Positions 21,952 to 32,075 of a stretch of 59,230 bases of DNA are shown here, in pieces. The stretch's first letter is position 1. Each line of letters begins with the position of its first letter. The position numbers and the translations under genes are program-made. The DNA is from Plasmopara viticola (lineage: Eukaryota; Oomycota; Peronosporomycetes; Peronosporales; Peronosporaceae): assembly GCA_001695595.3 (NCBI GenBank), contig MBPM02000220.1, positions 1 through 59,230 of the forward strand, written 5' to 3'. Under the pieces are notes generated by a model. That model did no database searches, had not been told where the DNA came from, and saw nothing but the letters and a program-made list of their open reading frames with translations.

Positions 21952-22019
21952 TTACACACGGCCACAGCATAACCTTCAACACTGCCAGCTGTCTCTTGCT
22001 TAATGAAAATCAGAAGCTT

Positions 22020-22490
22020 GTAAGATCTTACTTGAATTCAATTGCAATGATATCAAAACAAACGCTCTTGTAGCCCGCATGCAGTCGAAAAACAGGTGTT
22101 GCTCCATCTCGATCGCTTCACAGCCATCGCGGACACAGATTCGGATACCTAGACGTGATGCTCCCACAAACTAAAGGCGTGAGCGCACGGGATGCAGCCG
22201 GAATGCGAGTCTGAACTGCAAGTCATCGAAGACCGGCAGTAAGATCTTACTCAATCTTCTGCCGTGTTTGGCGAATGCCTTGACCCGCTGCGCTGAGAGA
22301 AGATTGCCATCGGATGTGGCTTGCTCGGTAACTGGAGTGTCCAGACAACTTGCAAAAGCGCCGATCTCGAATTGCCGGAATCAAGCACGTCCTCGTGCCG
22401 CTCGTACATCCCAAGCGCGGGAGTAGACGCCGAGAGCTGGCGTTTGACGAGTCTCGCACCAGCTGCAGTGCACCAAGTCGATCCACAATT
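22020..22490 (-). pseudogene. LINE A1 ORF2 C-terminal end
   Basis: In one frame 22080-22151 reads ICVRDGCEAIEMEQHLFFDC and continues MRATRAFV, a C-x4-C ... HLFFDC pattern like the Cys/His region at the end of L1/Tx1 ORF2. Upstream pieces are in other frames. Confidence 0.75.
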
Positions 22491-22979
22491 TGCGTTCCCT
22501 CGCGATGCAGCGCGCAAAGCCACTTTACCTATGCACCGGGCAGAATAGTACGAATGTGAAGTCGAGGTGGCGTTGGACGAAGTCATCACAAGTTGGCCAC
22601 GCCTCACCCTCGAGTCGGAAGTCGGCAAGCGACCACAGGTCGAATGCGCGCGAGACATGCAGACGGAAGCTGCGCTGTGGCTCGGGGACCATCCCGAGAT
22701 ATCTCCGATGCGCTTCTGTCGTTGCTGTCCGCATTGTCTTCTCTTAGTGGAGATCTTCGTCTGCGTGGAACCAGATCGGCTAGTTTAGATCATACATCGC
22801 GCGCTCGTTTGGAGGCAGGTCATGCCACGTGATCTCCCAGCGCGTCTTGTACCAATGCGTACACGTTGCTCTCCACCATGCCGACACTTGACCCCATCTG
22901 ATGACCTTGCCGTGTAGAAGTGGAGAGATCGTGAGGAAGTCCAGCACATTGCATCTGCCGTAGCAAGGCATCACGGATG

Positions 22980-24540
22980 TCAGTGGCTCGACGCTCGTCG
23001 TTGTCCAGCTCCTCTCGTTCGTCGCACTCGCCACACGCATGAATTTTTGCACCAGTAGAGCGGGACGCTGACGCTTGAGCTGGCATCGAGTCTTGGAATC
23101 CCCAATCCACCGTCGCTGCGTCGCTGGTGCCAGAACTCACTCGGGATGAGCCGCACATGCTTTGTATCGCGGTCTTGCTTGTGGCTCAAGACGAAACGGT
23201 TGGGCATCGACTGCCAGGGGTGCACAACTGTCTGCGGAATCGCTACATGCTGTGTGTAGTGCCACAGGCGCGAAAGCACCATCGTCTGTTCTACCAAGAG
23301 TCGACCACGAAGCGTGCGCGCGCGTCGGTACCAAGCCTTGAAGCCGTCGTAGAAGCGTTGAACAAGAAACTCGATGATCATGTTGTCCACAGGCGCTTTT
23401 CCAAATAGGGTGTCCAAGTGTTTGACCGTCTGCGTGCGCGCAAGTTTATGGACGCCAGGCAGTGCAGGGCATATGGCATTTCGATTCAGTGCCAGCAGCA
23501 CAGACTTGGACAAGTTGAGTTTTGCACAAGAGCCTTGGCAATTCTCGTCCACGGACGCGAGCTGCTCTTGGAGATTCACGATTGAGCTGGCGAGAAGCGT
23601 CGAGTCGTCCGCGAAGAATACACTTGTCACCGTGTGGTCTGTTCAGGTACACACCGTGCTCCTCGTGCGCGTGCAGCATGTTCCCGAGCGGTTCGATCGT
23701 GAGCACGAAGAGTAGCGCCGAAAGCGGATCACCTTGCTTCAAGCCGCGTGTCGGATACAATGCTGGCTGGACGTTTCCGTTGATCAGCGAGTGCGCTTGA
23801 GGGTTCTTGTACAACAGCTGGATCCACTTGATGAAGCCCTGTCCAAAGCCCATCTGCTCAAGTAGCCAGAACGTTTATTCCCGAGTGACGCGGTCGAAGG
23901 CCTTTTGGAAGTCCAAGAACAGCGCCCATGCCTCTTCGTCGCGGCTTGTGACGAGTTTTTGCAGGTCGGAGAGGAGGCGTACGTGGTGATGTATCGAGCG
24001 GCCTTTGACGAACGCTTTTGGTCCGGATGGATCAAGTCGAGGAGCACGCCCTACAACTCATACGTCAGCGCTTTCGACAACACCTTCACATCGACTGGTA
24101 TGAGCGCGATCGGCCGGTAGCTGCCAGGCTTGGCGTTTGAGCTCTTCTTGTGTAGTAGTACGACTGTTGACTTGCGCTGAGATGCCAGGAGCTCATCACG
24201 TCTAAGTAGGTCTAAGAACACATTCGCCAAGCACTCGCCGAACACATCTGGCGCCACCTTGTAGAAACCAGCGGTCAAGCCATCCATCCATCTCCGACGA
24301 TGACGCCGCCTTCATATGCTTGATCGCACTTGGAGGTCTGCTGCTGTTTACTCAGCGTCAAGCATTTTGGAGTCAGGGTCCGAGACAAAGCACGCGACTG
24401 AGTCGAGAAGCTTGCACTGCATGGCGTCGTCGGGTGGAGGAACTCTTCCTGTCGGACTGCCAAGGTCTCCCATCTCGAACCCCCAATGGTCCAGGAAACG
24501 GAGCGAGGTCTCGTGAGTGTTTGTCGAGACACTTCCACTC
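22980..24540 (-). pseudogene. LINE A1 reverse transcriptase, broken
   Basis: Conserved blocks appear in order on the minus strand: MDGLTAGFYKVAPDVFGECL (24.28 kb), SYRPIALIPVDVKVLSKALT, LIHPDQ-x-x-F/S-K, MGFGQGFIKWIQLLYKNPQA, TRGLKQGDPLSALLFVLTIE and VFFADDSTLLASSI (about 23.61 kb, catalytic FADD intact). These are L1/Tx1-clade RT motifs. Frameshifts lie near 24.05, 23.85 and 23.63 kb. The enzyme would copy the element RNA at a nicked target. Confidence 0.92.
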
Positions 24541-27406
24541 AGTGTCACGACTTCCTCGATCGAGCTCGTCGCAAGCTCGTGTCCAGCGGACGAAAGAAGT
24601 GCTTAGTGATTTTCTCGGAGTTGGCGGCTTGGAAGTCGAACGCAGTGTCTTGGTTGTACTGTGGTGTGCAGCCGAAAGAACTTTAGCAACGGGTGGACAA
24701 GCCGCCCGCTACTGTCATTGCGAGACCGCTAGCATCCACGCGGACCTTCGGCACCGACGAGTCTACCGGGTTGTAGCCGTCAAGTTGGCGCAGCGCCTCT
24801 AGGTCATCGAGCAAGTGACCCTGCTTCTGTACTTCACGCCAATGCTGCATGCAGTGTGAGCAGGCTGACCCGTAAAATACTGGACCCGATGATCGTTCTG
24901 AACAACGTCGGCGCGATCGACATGACGGCGAGCTTGGACATGCCGAGCGCCTTGGACGCGCACGACAGCTCTATGGTCGCGTCTGTGTGGGTCCGCCACT
25001 TGGCACACTCCTTGAAGCTGTCTTGATGCTTCGACAGCACCGACATGCTTATGGCGCGCTTCTACTTCGTCACAAATGTTGTGTCGTCGTCAGGATATGT
25101 CGCGCACAACACAGGATTTATCGCGTGAAGCTGCGTTAGCTCCTAGATTGATCTGCCGTCACCATCCATCGCGAGTGACAGTGCGTTGTTGAACGCGAGC
25201 GGACAGGCAGCGGCCAACTTCATGATGAGATCGAAGTGAGTCGCATTCTCGATGAGCTTCACCATATCAGAAACCTTTGCGTCTGCTTCTGCGAGACGGT
25301 CCAGGAGAATGTTGAGCAGCGCTGTGTTCTCATCGTTGATTATCGACTCGGTCACCGCGAGTATCGGCGACGCCTTGGCCGCCTTTTTAATCTTTGTTTG
25401 GTGCTTCTCGACAAAAAATGCCGACTCCGTTGCGGTCTTCACCGCCTCTGGGCCCTCAACGTTAGTCGATAGGACTCGCTTGTGCACGTCGTGCTTCTTG
25501 TCCGCGGTGGCGTTTTTGACCACAAGCTCGACTTCCATCGACTGGAGTGCTTTGAAGTAGTTTGCAGTCTCGACGCCATCGAGAGGCTGCGGTTGCTGCT
25601 TCGTGAGCAGAGCAGTGAAGCCGATGTCACTGCGTCCACGCTTCTTTTCATTATGAACCGTCGAGAAGCCGTCCGAGTTACCACCGTTCGTCAAGAGCAT
25701 GGGCGGAGCTTTCGTCTTCCCTTTTGGACTGTCGGGGGGGGGGGTAATCTTGCCGTTGGATTCTTTGAACGTTGAGATCAACAGAGTGTCGTCTTGGGTG
25801 CTTGGGATCTTCGCGAGCTGGTTGGTGCCAGGAGGCGAGCCATGCAGAGCTCCGTTCTGGAGCTTCCCATTGCGCTCTTGAATTTCTCAACTGCCTTCTG
25901 CAGCGATGTCATTCGCTTGCCGTTTGTCGCTGCTTGCGCAGGGATCGTCGGCATAGCTTGCTAATGCTACGAGGGTTGCTTCGACGTCTGTGATGACGAC
26001 GACGACTCGGCCGGAGGTCTGGACGCAGGAAGACTTCGTTGCTTGTAAGCAGGTCGATGCCGTGGAGCGAGCGATAACCATACGGCAGACGCTCGGACTG
26101 AAACGGTGCGCTCTTGCCGTGAGCTGGGTGCAGCTTGTTGTCGAACAGGATCTGGTCGCATACCGAGCCGTTCACCATCAGCGGCTGTGGACTTGTGTTC
26201 GAGAGGAAGGATATTCGCCGCATCAACGAGGTGATGCCGATTGCCATGTTCACCACGCGGAACGTGTCATAGATCGGCTAGCACCCAAGGATTAAGAGCC
26301 GATACAGGATCGCGTCCGTGTTGGTGTCCGATTCGACGTTGGAGATGTCGAGGAAGTACTTGCCTGCGAGAACGTCTAACTCCTTGAACAAGAAGGCACC
26401 GCCCAAGATGTTCACCTTCGTGCGCTCGAGATTGAGGCAGGCTTCCTGTGATTTGATCTTACGCGTAGGTTGCCGCCAGGGAGCTTTGACACTTGGCCGA
26501 TCGCGTGCTCGCTGTACAGCTTCTCAAGTGAATCGTTTCCGTGGTGCGAACCAGCCTGCGAAGTTATGACCCTCTGCAGCGGAGTCTTATAGAAAGTGCG
26601 TCCCGTGTCGATCATCATGTCGTAACGCGCGCGGGGCAATCTGTACGGCCGCGCTTGCTCCATCTGCAAGGCGATGAGCGACCAGCCACGCCCAGCAGCG
26701 TACTGGCGCTCGATCGACTCGACGTCGCATGCGAGCGGCTTTGGCGTCTCGATGCGGCTTCGCTACAATTTGACTTTGGCTTCGTCACGACGGATGGTCT
26801 CCTGCTCTCGCAGCAGAGCGGCCATCGTCGGACGCGTGTCGACAGGTGTGGTCGACGCTCTTTCATTCGGAGGCGGCTGCATCGACTCGTCATCGTGATC
26901 TGCGATCACAGACGTGCTGGGAGCGACGGTGTTGGCGGGAGCATGGACAACGACAGACACGGCAACAGAAGCGACGGTGGAGACAGCATCGGGATTCGCA
27001 TCCATCGGCTCGTCACCTGAGTCTTCGAGCACGGGTGTAGGCGACACAAAAAGTGTGGGCGAGGGATGCGACGAAGGTGCGAGAGGCGACGATGGCGCAG
27101 CCGAATGAGTAGCTGGCGAGGCGTCGTCCGAGCATCGGAGCCAGTCGATCGGTCCGAGGGAGATGGACTTTCCGAGGTACCCAGATTCCTGGGTGCCGAC
27201 TGGATTCTTGGTGCAGAGACAGGCGTAAAACCAGCTGGGTCGCGAGGCGGCTGGGCGGCGGGTGGCGCAGATGCATTTGGGGGGGGGTTGCGGCAATTCT
27301 TGCGGTTTGATTTGCCATCTTTACTGACGAGAGAGCAAAAAAGGTGGCTTGAGAAGGGGGGGGGGTCGGGTTCTTCTGAAGAGTTCAGTTGTGGGGTTGC
27401 CGGCAT
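24540..27406 (-). pseudogene. LINE A1 ORF1, broken
   Basis: Starts MPATPQLNSSEEPDPPPF at 27406. Matching the second LINE along its length, it contains RIETPKPLACDVESIERQYA, MEQARPYRLPRARYDMMIDT, LPGGNLRV and, at 25143-25781, a 212-codon frame that ends SLAMDGDGRSI; it continues past a stop to DDLEALRQLDGYNP near 24.8 kb. No known domain is recognised. It is rich in Pro and Ser near the N terminus and contains runs of C in the sense strand (25733-25744, 27281-27288, about 27354-27364) at which the frame is lost. Confidence 0.8.
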
Positions 27407-27414
27407 GTTGAGAA

Positions 27415-27434
27415 GTGCTCTCGTAGCTCAGTTG
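27415..27434 (+). repeat. 20-base tRNA target copy between two LINEs
   Basis: gtgctctcgtagctcagttg is identical to 32000-32019, i.e. two bases before plus the first 18 bases of the tRNA gene at 32002. It is followed by aaggtcg rather than the rest of the tRNA. It serves both as the 3' target duplication of LINE A2 and as the 5' junction of LINE A1. Confidence 0.95.
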
Positions 27435-27599
27435 AAGGTCGTCCATATTATGTAATATAGGCGAATGTCTTCCCAACTAGCCTGGCGTAATATCTGTTCC
27501 AAACTACTCTAGTGTACTATATATAATTATGCATTTTTATCCAAGATAGGAATCTACAAAAAATTATGTATCTTCCTCAAAAAAGGAAAGTGCATAAAC

Positions 27600-28380
27600 T
27601 TATGTTTTTCCTTGCTTTTTGGATTTCATCCAATCACTGGCTTGGGAGGGTTTCGGTTTTACACTTTTGCCCCCGTTTTGACTTCAACGTCGGCCGAAAA
27701 AGGTATTTTAGACCTTATATGCGTGGCAACATTGTACGGTAACCACGGCCGATCAACAGCTAATTCTTTGGGCAAATGTGCAGCACATACAGCGCCCATT
27801 GCATGCAAATTGTTCACACCTATCGAGACTCCAGGTGCCTAGACAAAAGTCCGGTCTTTCAGCACACTGCCGCGTCGTTTCACAACGGCGTAGCCCGCAG
27901 CTCAATCCGTGGGCCAACCCATAACTGGGATCGGGTTTCGACCTTATACTTAATAAGGTAAAAATCCCTGGCTTCTCATTCGTCATGGAAAATATTTTTT
28001 TTTCCAGGCTTCACAGCGAATATTTTTTTTTTTGCCTCTTTGGCCTCATAGGTTTAAGGCCCTGCAGGGTTACCAAAATCACTGTGTTCCAGCTCTCAGG
28101 CTCAACCAAGAAACCCCTGGCCTCCCAGGGTGCACACGAGACAAAAGCCCCGTCTTCAACACAAAGCCGCTTTCTCACTGCTTTTTAGCAAGCGCCGCCT
28201 TCTCCGGCCTCTGGCGCGACTGGCTCGCATCCGATTACCCTTCAGGCTCACCGTATTGCTACACCAAGTGCGAGGCTTGCGTCGACAGACCCCATAGCGA
28301 CCCAGACGTTCTTCAAGTGATATATCATCACCCGCAAGGGCAACCGGCAGGCTGCCCGATCAGGTAGCAACCTCAGCATC
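27600..28380. other. Orphan block inside LINE A2
   Basis: This block is unlike the RT sequence expected here. It has an internal degenerate duplication: 27840-27885 and 28136-28182 share a gacaaaagtccg/ccgtctt...ttca pattern 297 bases apart, and two poly(T) runs lie at 27990-28040. A plus-strand 111-codon frame (28032-28367) ends YHHPQGQPAGCPIR, which I do not recognise. It is probably another inserted repeat. Confidence 0.45.
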
Positions 28381-28399
28381 TGAAGGCGGATTGTAATCA

Positions 28400-28745
28400 T
28401 TTGAAATGAAATCAATATTTGCCGACATCAACCGTGTTTCCTAGACGATGCTTATTTTTTCCTGTGCGCTCCACCTCTCGCGTACCTTTTTGCTTGAACT
28501 TCTTCTGATCGTGATAAAGCTGAGTCTTGATGCTCTTTATCCAGTCTATCCAAGCTTTTCGGGGGTTTTCTGATCGGCAAATTTAGTCCAGGACCTGCTC
28601 GGCCTCGCTCTCAATTTCTGGCACAACCTTCGAATATTCGAGGAGGTATCGCAAGATTTTTCAATAATTACGACCATGTAGCTGCGTACCACTGCGAAAG
28701 AGAAACAGTATGAGCAAGATGATCACCAGTGTGCATTGGGAAGAA
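28400..28745 (-). pseudogene. LINE A2 ORF2 linker
   Basis: Mixed minus frames read ILRYLLEYSKVVPEIESEAE and AWIDWIKSIKTQLYHDQKKF, the charged region between endonuclease and RT in L1-type ORF2. The recognisable sequence stops near 28.42 kb. Confidence 0.65.
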
Positions 28746-28749
28746 ATAT

Positions 28750-29440
28750 TTAGCATTTTCGTGAAAGCGGGCACAGAATTGCTGCAAAACAGAATGTCGT
28801 CCGGTCGATATTTCCGAGGACGAGGACCAGTAAACACTCGCTTAAAGTCATAGTGGGTTGCCACGCGTCAATGACACCTAGTTTGGCAATCCACTCGAGA
28901 TAAGCAGAGCGGCTCGGGTCGAAGTGCAAGTCAGGTTTTGAGCAGTCAAGTTGCGGATCAAGTGGCGTAATTAAATCTCCAAGCACGAAGTGCGTCGCAT
29001 CATCTTCAAACCCATCTATTGGAAGGTTTTGAAAGAACGTTTGCTTTCCGTGTCTATCGACAGGCGCATACACATTGTGAATATAGGCGGGAGCACGTTG
29101 AACCGTTGCCGTTACGACAAGATACCGTCCCGGCACCGACAGGTGTAATATTTCTGCAGCCGTGTCGATACCAGGGAAATCAGAACGTAGCTGCATCAGG
29201 ACTCCACTACTGCGACCGCGCGTGGGTCGGTCGAGTCTCATGTTATTATTATTGACAAAGACTTTGTGGGCAAATTTGAGCTGAGGTGAAACTTGAATAT
29301 ATTGAGATGCTCCACGTCAGCAAACTTGGTTTTCTTGGACGCATGTTAGCGAGTGCTTGGCTGGAAGTTTTTCAATAGAGGTGACCATTTTGCTTGATTC
29401 CGTTTGTGTTCACAGTAATAAGCGAGATAGCGTGTTCCAG
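28750..29440 (-). pseudogene. LINE A2 AP-endonuclease
   Basis: The 163-codon frame (28750-29241) reads GVLMQLRSDFPGIDTAAEIL, AYIHNVYAPVDRHGKQTFFQ and HFVLGDLITPLDPQLD, the N/V-Y-A-P and LGD(F/L) boxes of the exonuclease-endonuclease-phosphatase fold; GDLIT replaces GDFNT, so a metal ligand (Asn) is lost. Upstream, in another frame, TVNTNGIKQNGH marks the domain start near 29.42 kb. In a live element this domain makes the target nick, so it is the best candidate for the source of tRNA specificity. Confidence 0.88.
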
Positions 29441-29464
29441 GCGTGTTGTTCTTTCAATCCAACT

Positions 29465-31991
29465 TTAGCAGCGACTGGAGACAGCTCCATCCACTGTCGT
29501 AGCCAAAGAGCCAGCATTCAATTGAATCTTCAAAGCCGACGAGTCGTCCGGATAATACCCTTCAAGTTGGCGGAGCACTTCAAGGTCGTCAAGGTGACCT
29601 TGCCATTGCATGTCACGCCACTGCTCCATGCAAAGCTCTCCAACCTTTAGACGCAGCAGCCGTAGCAGTGTGTTTGGATGCAAGAGGCGCATGTGTTGTG
29701 CTGGAATCCATTCGACTGGCTGGCCTGTAAAATATTGAATCCAGTGGTCATTTCTGAAGAGTGTCGGAGCAATGAACATGAGCGCAAGCTCGAATATACT
29801 AATTGCCTTCGACGCACGCGCAAGCTCCGTAATCAAGTCAGAGTGGGTCCACCACTTGGTACACGCCTTAAAGATGTCATGGCGGTTGGATGGTAGCGGC
29901 AAATTCATGACACGCTTCCACGTTGTAACAAAAGTTGTGTCTTCTGTAGGATACGTAGCTGATAATACGCGGTTGATCGCATGCAGTTGAGCAATTTCAA
30001 TGATAATGCGATGGTCATCTGCCATTTTAAGGGACAACGCGCTGTTGAAAGCCATCAAACATTGAGCTGCAGGCTTCATCACAAGGTCTGAATTTGTTGC
30101 GTAATTAAGTAGATTGACCATGCCATCGACCTTTCGTCTGCAAGCACAAGACGATCTGGCAACGTATCAAGCAGTGCAGTATTTTCATCATCGATCATTT
30201 CCTCGGTGACTTCGAGGATCGACGAAGCCTTCGCTGCTTTTTTTTATTTTTGTGTGATGTATTCCCATGAAAAATACTGACTCCTTTGAGGTGGTCATCC
30301 TTATAGGACGTGCCACGGCTACTGGAACGATCTGCTCGCGCACGCCAAACTTCTTGCTTGCCGTGACGTCTTAAAGCTCAAGATCAACTTCCATGGTCTG
30401 CAGGACTTCAAAAAGTTTCTAGTCGCGATTCCGTCGAGTGATTGCGGTTGCTTTTTAGTGAGAGGTCAATGTCTCCGCGGCTCCGCTTCTTGCTGTTGAA
30501 GACGGTTGCGAATCCGTCTGAGGTCTCTCCGTTGGTAAGGTACATCATTGGTGTCTTAATACGCTATCGGGACTACGGAGTGGGGAAATTTTCCCGCCCG
30601 ACCCTTCAAACGTTGCAACTGATAGAATATCGTCAGTGCAGCTTAGAAGACTTGCAAGCTGATTGCAGTTGAGCGGCAGACCATGCTGAACTTCTTGCTG
30701 GAGCTTTTTATCATTTTTCGCTTTGGACTCCTGTACTGCACGCTGCAGCGAGGTCATCGATTTGAACTTCGAAATGGCTATTTCTGGTGTCGTCTGATAA
30801 TCCTTTTTTGCTGCAGCAAGTGCCGTGACAGGATGTAGTGGCGGTGACCCGGTTGGGCTGGCTGGACGTTGCAATTTGGTGTCACTCGTGCGCAGGTCGA
30901 TGAAATGATGCGAACGCTAACCAAGCGGCAAACGCTCAGAAGGATATTGAGCGTTCTTTCCGTGCACGGGGTGCAGCTTGTTGTCGAACTGGAACTGGTC
31001 ACACACAGAACCATTCACAATGAGAGGACCTGGGCATGTCGTGCTAAGGAAGTGTACCCTCCAGGTGGCTGACGTTACTCCAGTTGCAAGGTTCACTTCA
31101 CGTCCGTTTGCGTGTCCGAGTCAACATTCGAAATATCGACAAAGTACTTGCCACCTAGCACGTCGAATTCCTTAAACATAAATACACCCCCTAAGATGTT
31201 TATCTTTGTGCGCTCGAGAGCGATGCAGGCGTCCTTTTACTTAACTTTAATTCGAAGATTGCCACCGGGAAGTTCGGACATTTGGACTATCTCGAACTTG
31301 CTGTACAGGCGCTCGAGTACGTCGTTGCCGTGATGCTTACCCGTAATCGATGCCATAATCTTCTGGAGCGGTGTTTTTGCAAACATGCGTCCGGTATCGA
31401 TTACCATATCGTACTTGACACGAGGTAGGGTATATGGCCGCGCCTGCTCCATCTGAGAGGCGATAAATGGCCAGTCCCCGCCAGCAGCGTACTGACGTTC
31501 GATTGCTTCAATGTCGCAGGCGAGTGGCTTGGGCGTTTCTACACGCCGACGCGCAGCGTCAGCGTCCTCGGTGCTCCGAAGAATGGTTTCTTGGTGCGCA
31601 AGAAAGCTAGCCGTGGTTGGACGCATATCTACATCTCGTGGGGACGAGACAGTTTTGACGCATGACTGAGGGGAAGGAATCGATTCACTATCCAGACCAC
31701 CAGGCGCACTTGATCCAGCGAAAGCGTCCGAGGTGGAAGCATCAAGTTTCGGCAGAGTGACCGCGGCCGCATCGTCAGTTGAACTGGTTGTCAGAGGCAA
31801 CTCTATATCGAGTTTCTTCTCCAATTGACAATCACTTGCAGCAAGTAACAGCGCAGACGGAACAGATCTATCGTTTTCGAAAGAATCTTTGCGAAAGGCG
31901 CGGGCAGAACTGTTGGAGCTATCCATTGCAATAGAGGAAACGGTTGAAAAAGGATTACTTCCTGTGATTTGAGTTGCGTGTTAGCCGGCAA
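29465..31991 (-). pseudogene. LINE A2 ORF1
   Basis: Several long frames: 31237-31926 (229 codons; RVETPKPLACDIEAIERQYA, MEQARPYTLPRVKYDMVIDT), 30.8-31.2 kb (LERTKINILGGVFMFKEFDV, LGGKYFVDISNVDSDT) and 29465-30121 (218 codons; LSATYPTEDTTFVTTWKRVM, WIQYFTGQPVEWIPAQHMRL). The same blocks appear in LINE A1. No standard ORF1 fold is recognised. Function is presumably RNA binding, by position only. Confidence 0.82.
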
Positions 31992-31999
31992 TTTGAAAT

Positions 32000-32019
32000 G
32001 TGCTCTCGTAGCTCAGTTG
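32000..32019 (+). repeat. tRNA-derived target duplication, 5' side of LINE A2
   Basis: gtgctctcgtagctcagttg, identical to 27415-27434, here as the start of a whole tRNA gene. Together the two copies bound LINE A2. Confidence 0.95.
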
Positions 32020-32075
32020 GCTAGAGCGGTGGTCTTATGAGCCGCAGGTCGAGGGTTCGAGCCCCTCCTAGAGCA
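32002..32075 (+). tRNA. tRNA, anticodon UAU (probable tRNA-Ile)
   Basis: A 74-base cloverleaf: acceptor GCTCTCG/CTAGAGC (one mismatch, 6-67), D stem GCTC/GAGC, anticodon stem GTGGT/GCCGC with loop CTTATGA, T stem GAGGG/CCCTC with TTCGAGC, discriminator A. A and B boxes are canonical. Anticodon TAT would decode AUA (Ile). Position 37 is G, unusual for this group, which normally has A. No T4 Pol III terminator follows within 60 bases. Its natural 5' flank has been replaced by LINE A2. Confidence 0.85.

Larger units (their letters stand above)
21952..27414 (-). mobile_element. LINE A1, Tx1/L1-like non-LTR retrotransposon at a tRNA target
   Basis: Minus-strand element with the order ORF1 (25.14-27.41 kb), RT (22.98-24.29 kb) and a Cys/His C-terminal region (22.02-22.15 kb). 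Its 5' end lies at 27414, directly against a 20-base copy of the tRNA 5' end; the ATG follows only about 8 bases into the element. The endonuclease and linker are missing between ORF1 (about 24.75 kb) and RT, an internal deletion. The 3' end was lost where the Copia element now starts. Frameshifts are frequent. Confidence 0.87.
27435..31999 (-). mobile_element. LINE A2, second tRNA-targeted LINE, 3' part replaced
   Basis: Same family as LINE A1: the 5' leader and first codons (PANTQLKSQE versus PATPQLNSSE) and ORF1 align throughout. It has ORF1, a fairly complete AP-endonuclease and the linker, but no RT. Its 5' end touches an intact tRNA gene and its 3' end touches the 20-base tRNA copy at 27415-27434. 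The initiation codon is TTG instead of ATG at 31991-31989. An unrelated block (27.6-28.4 kb) occupies the place of the RT. Confidence 0.87.

Noticed and set aside
21952..21971. A 3' tRNA target copy for LINE A1
   Set aside because: I looked for a second gtgctctcgtagctcagttg near the Copia junction and at the far side of Copia 2 (about 12.0 kb) and found none; the LINE A1 3' end appears lost.
26541..27020. 159-codon plus-strand frame, Arg-rich
   Set aside because: Antisense to LINE A1 ORF1, whose sense frame aligns with LINE A2.
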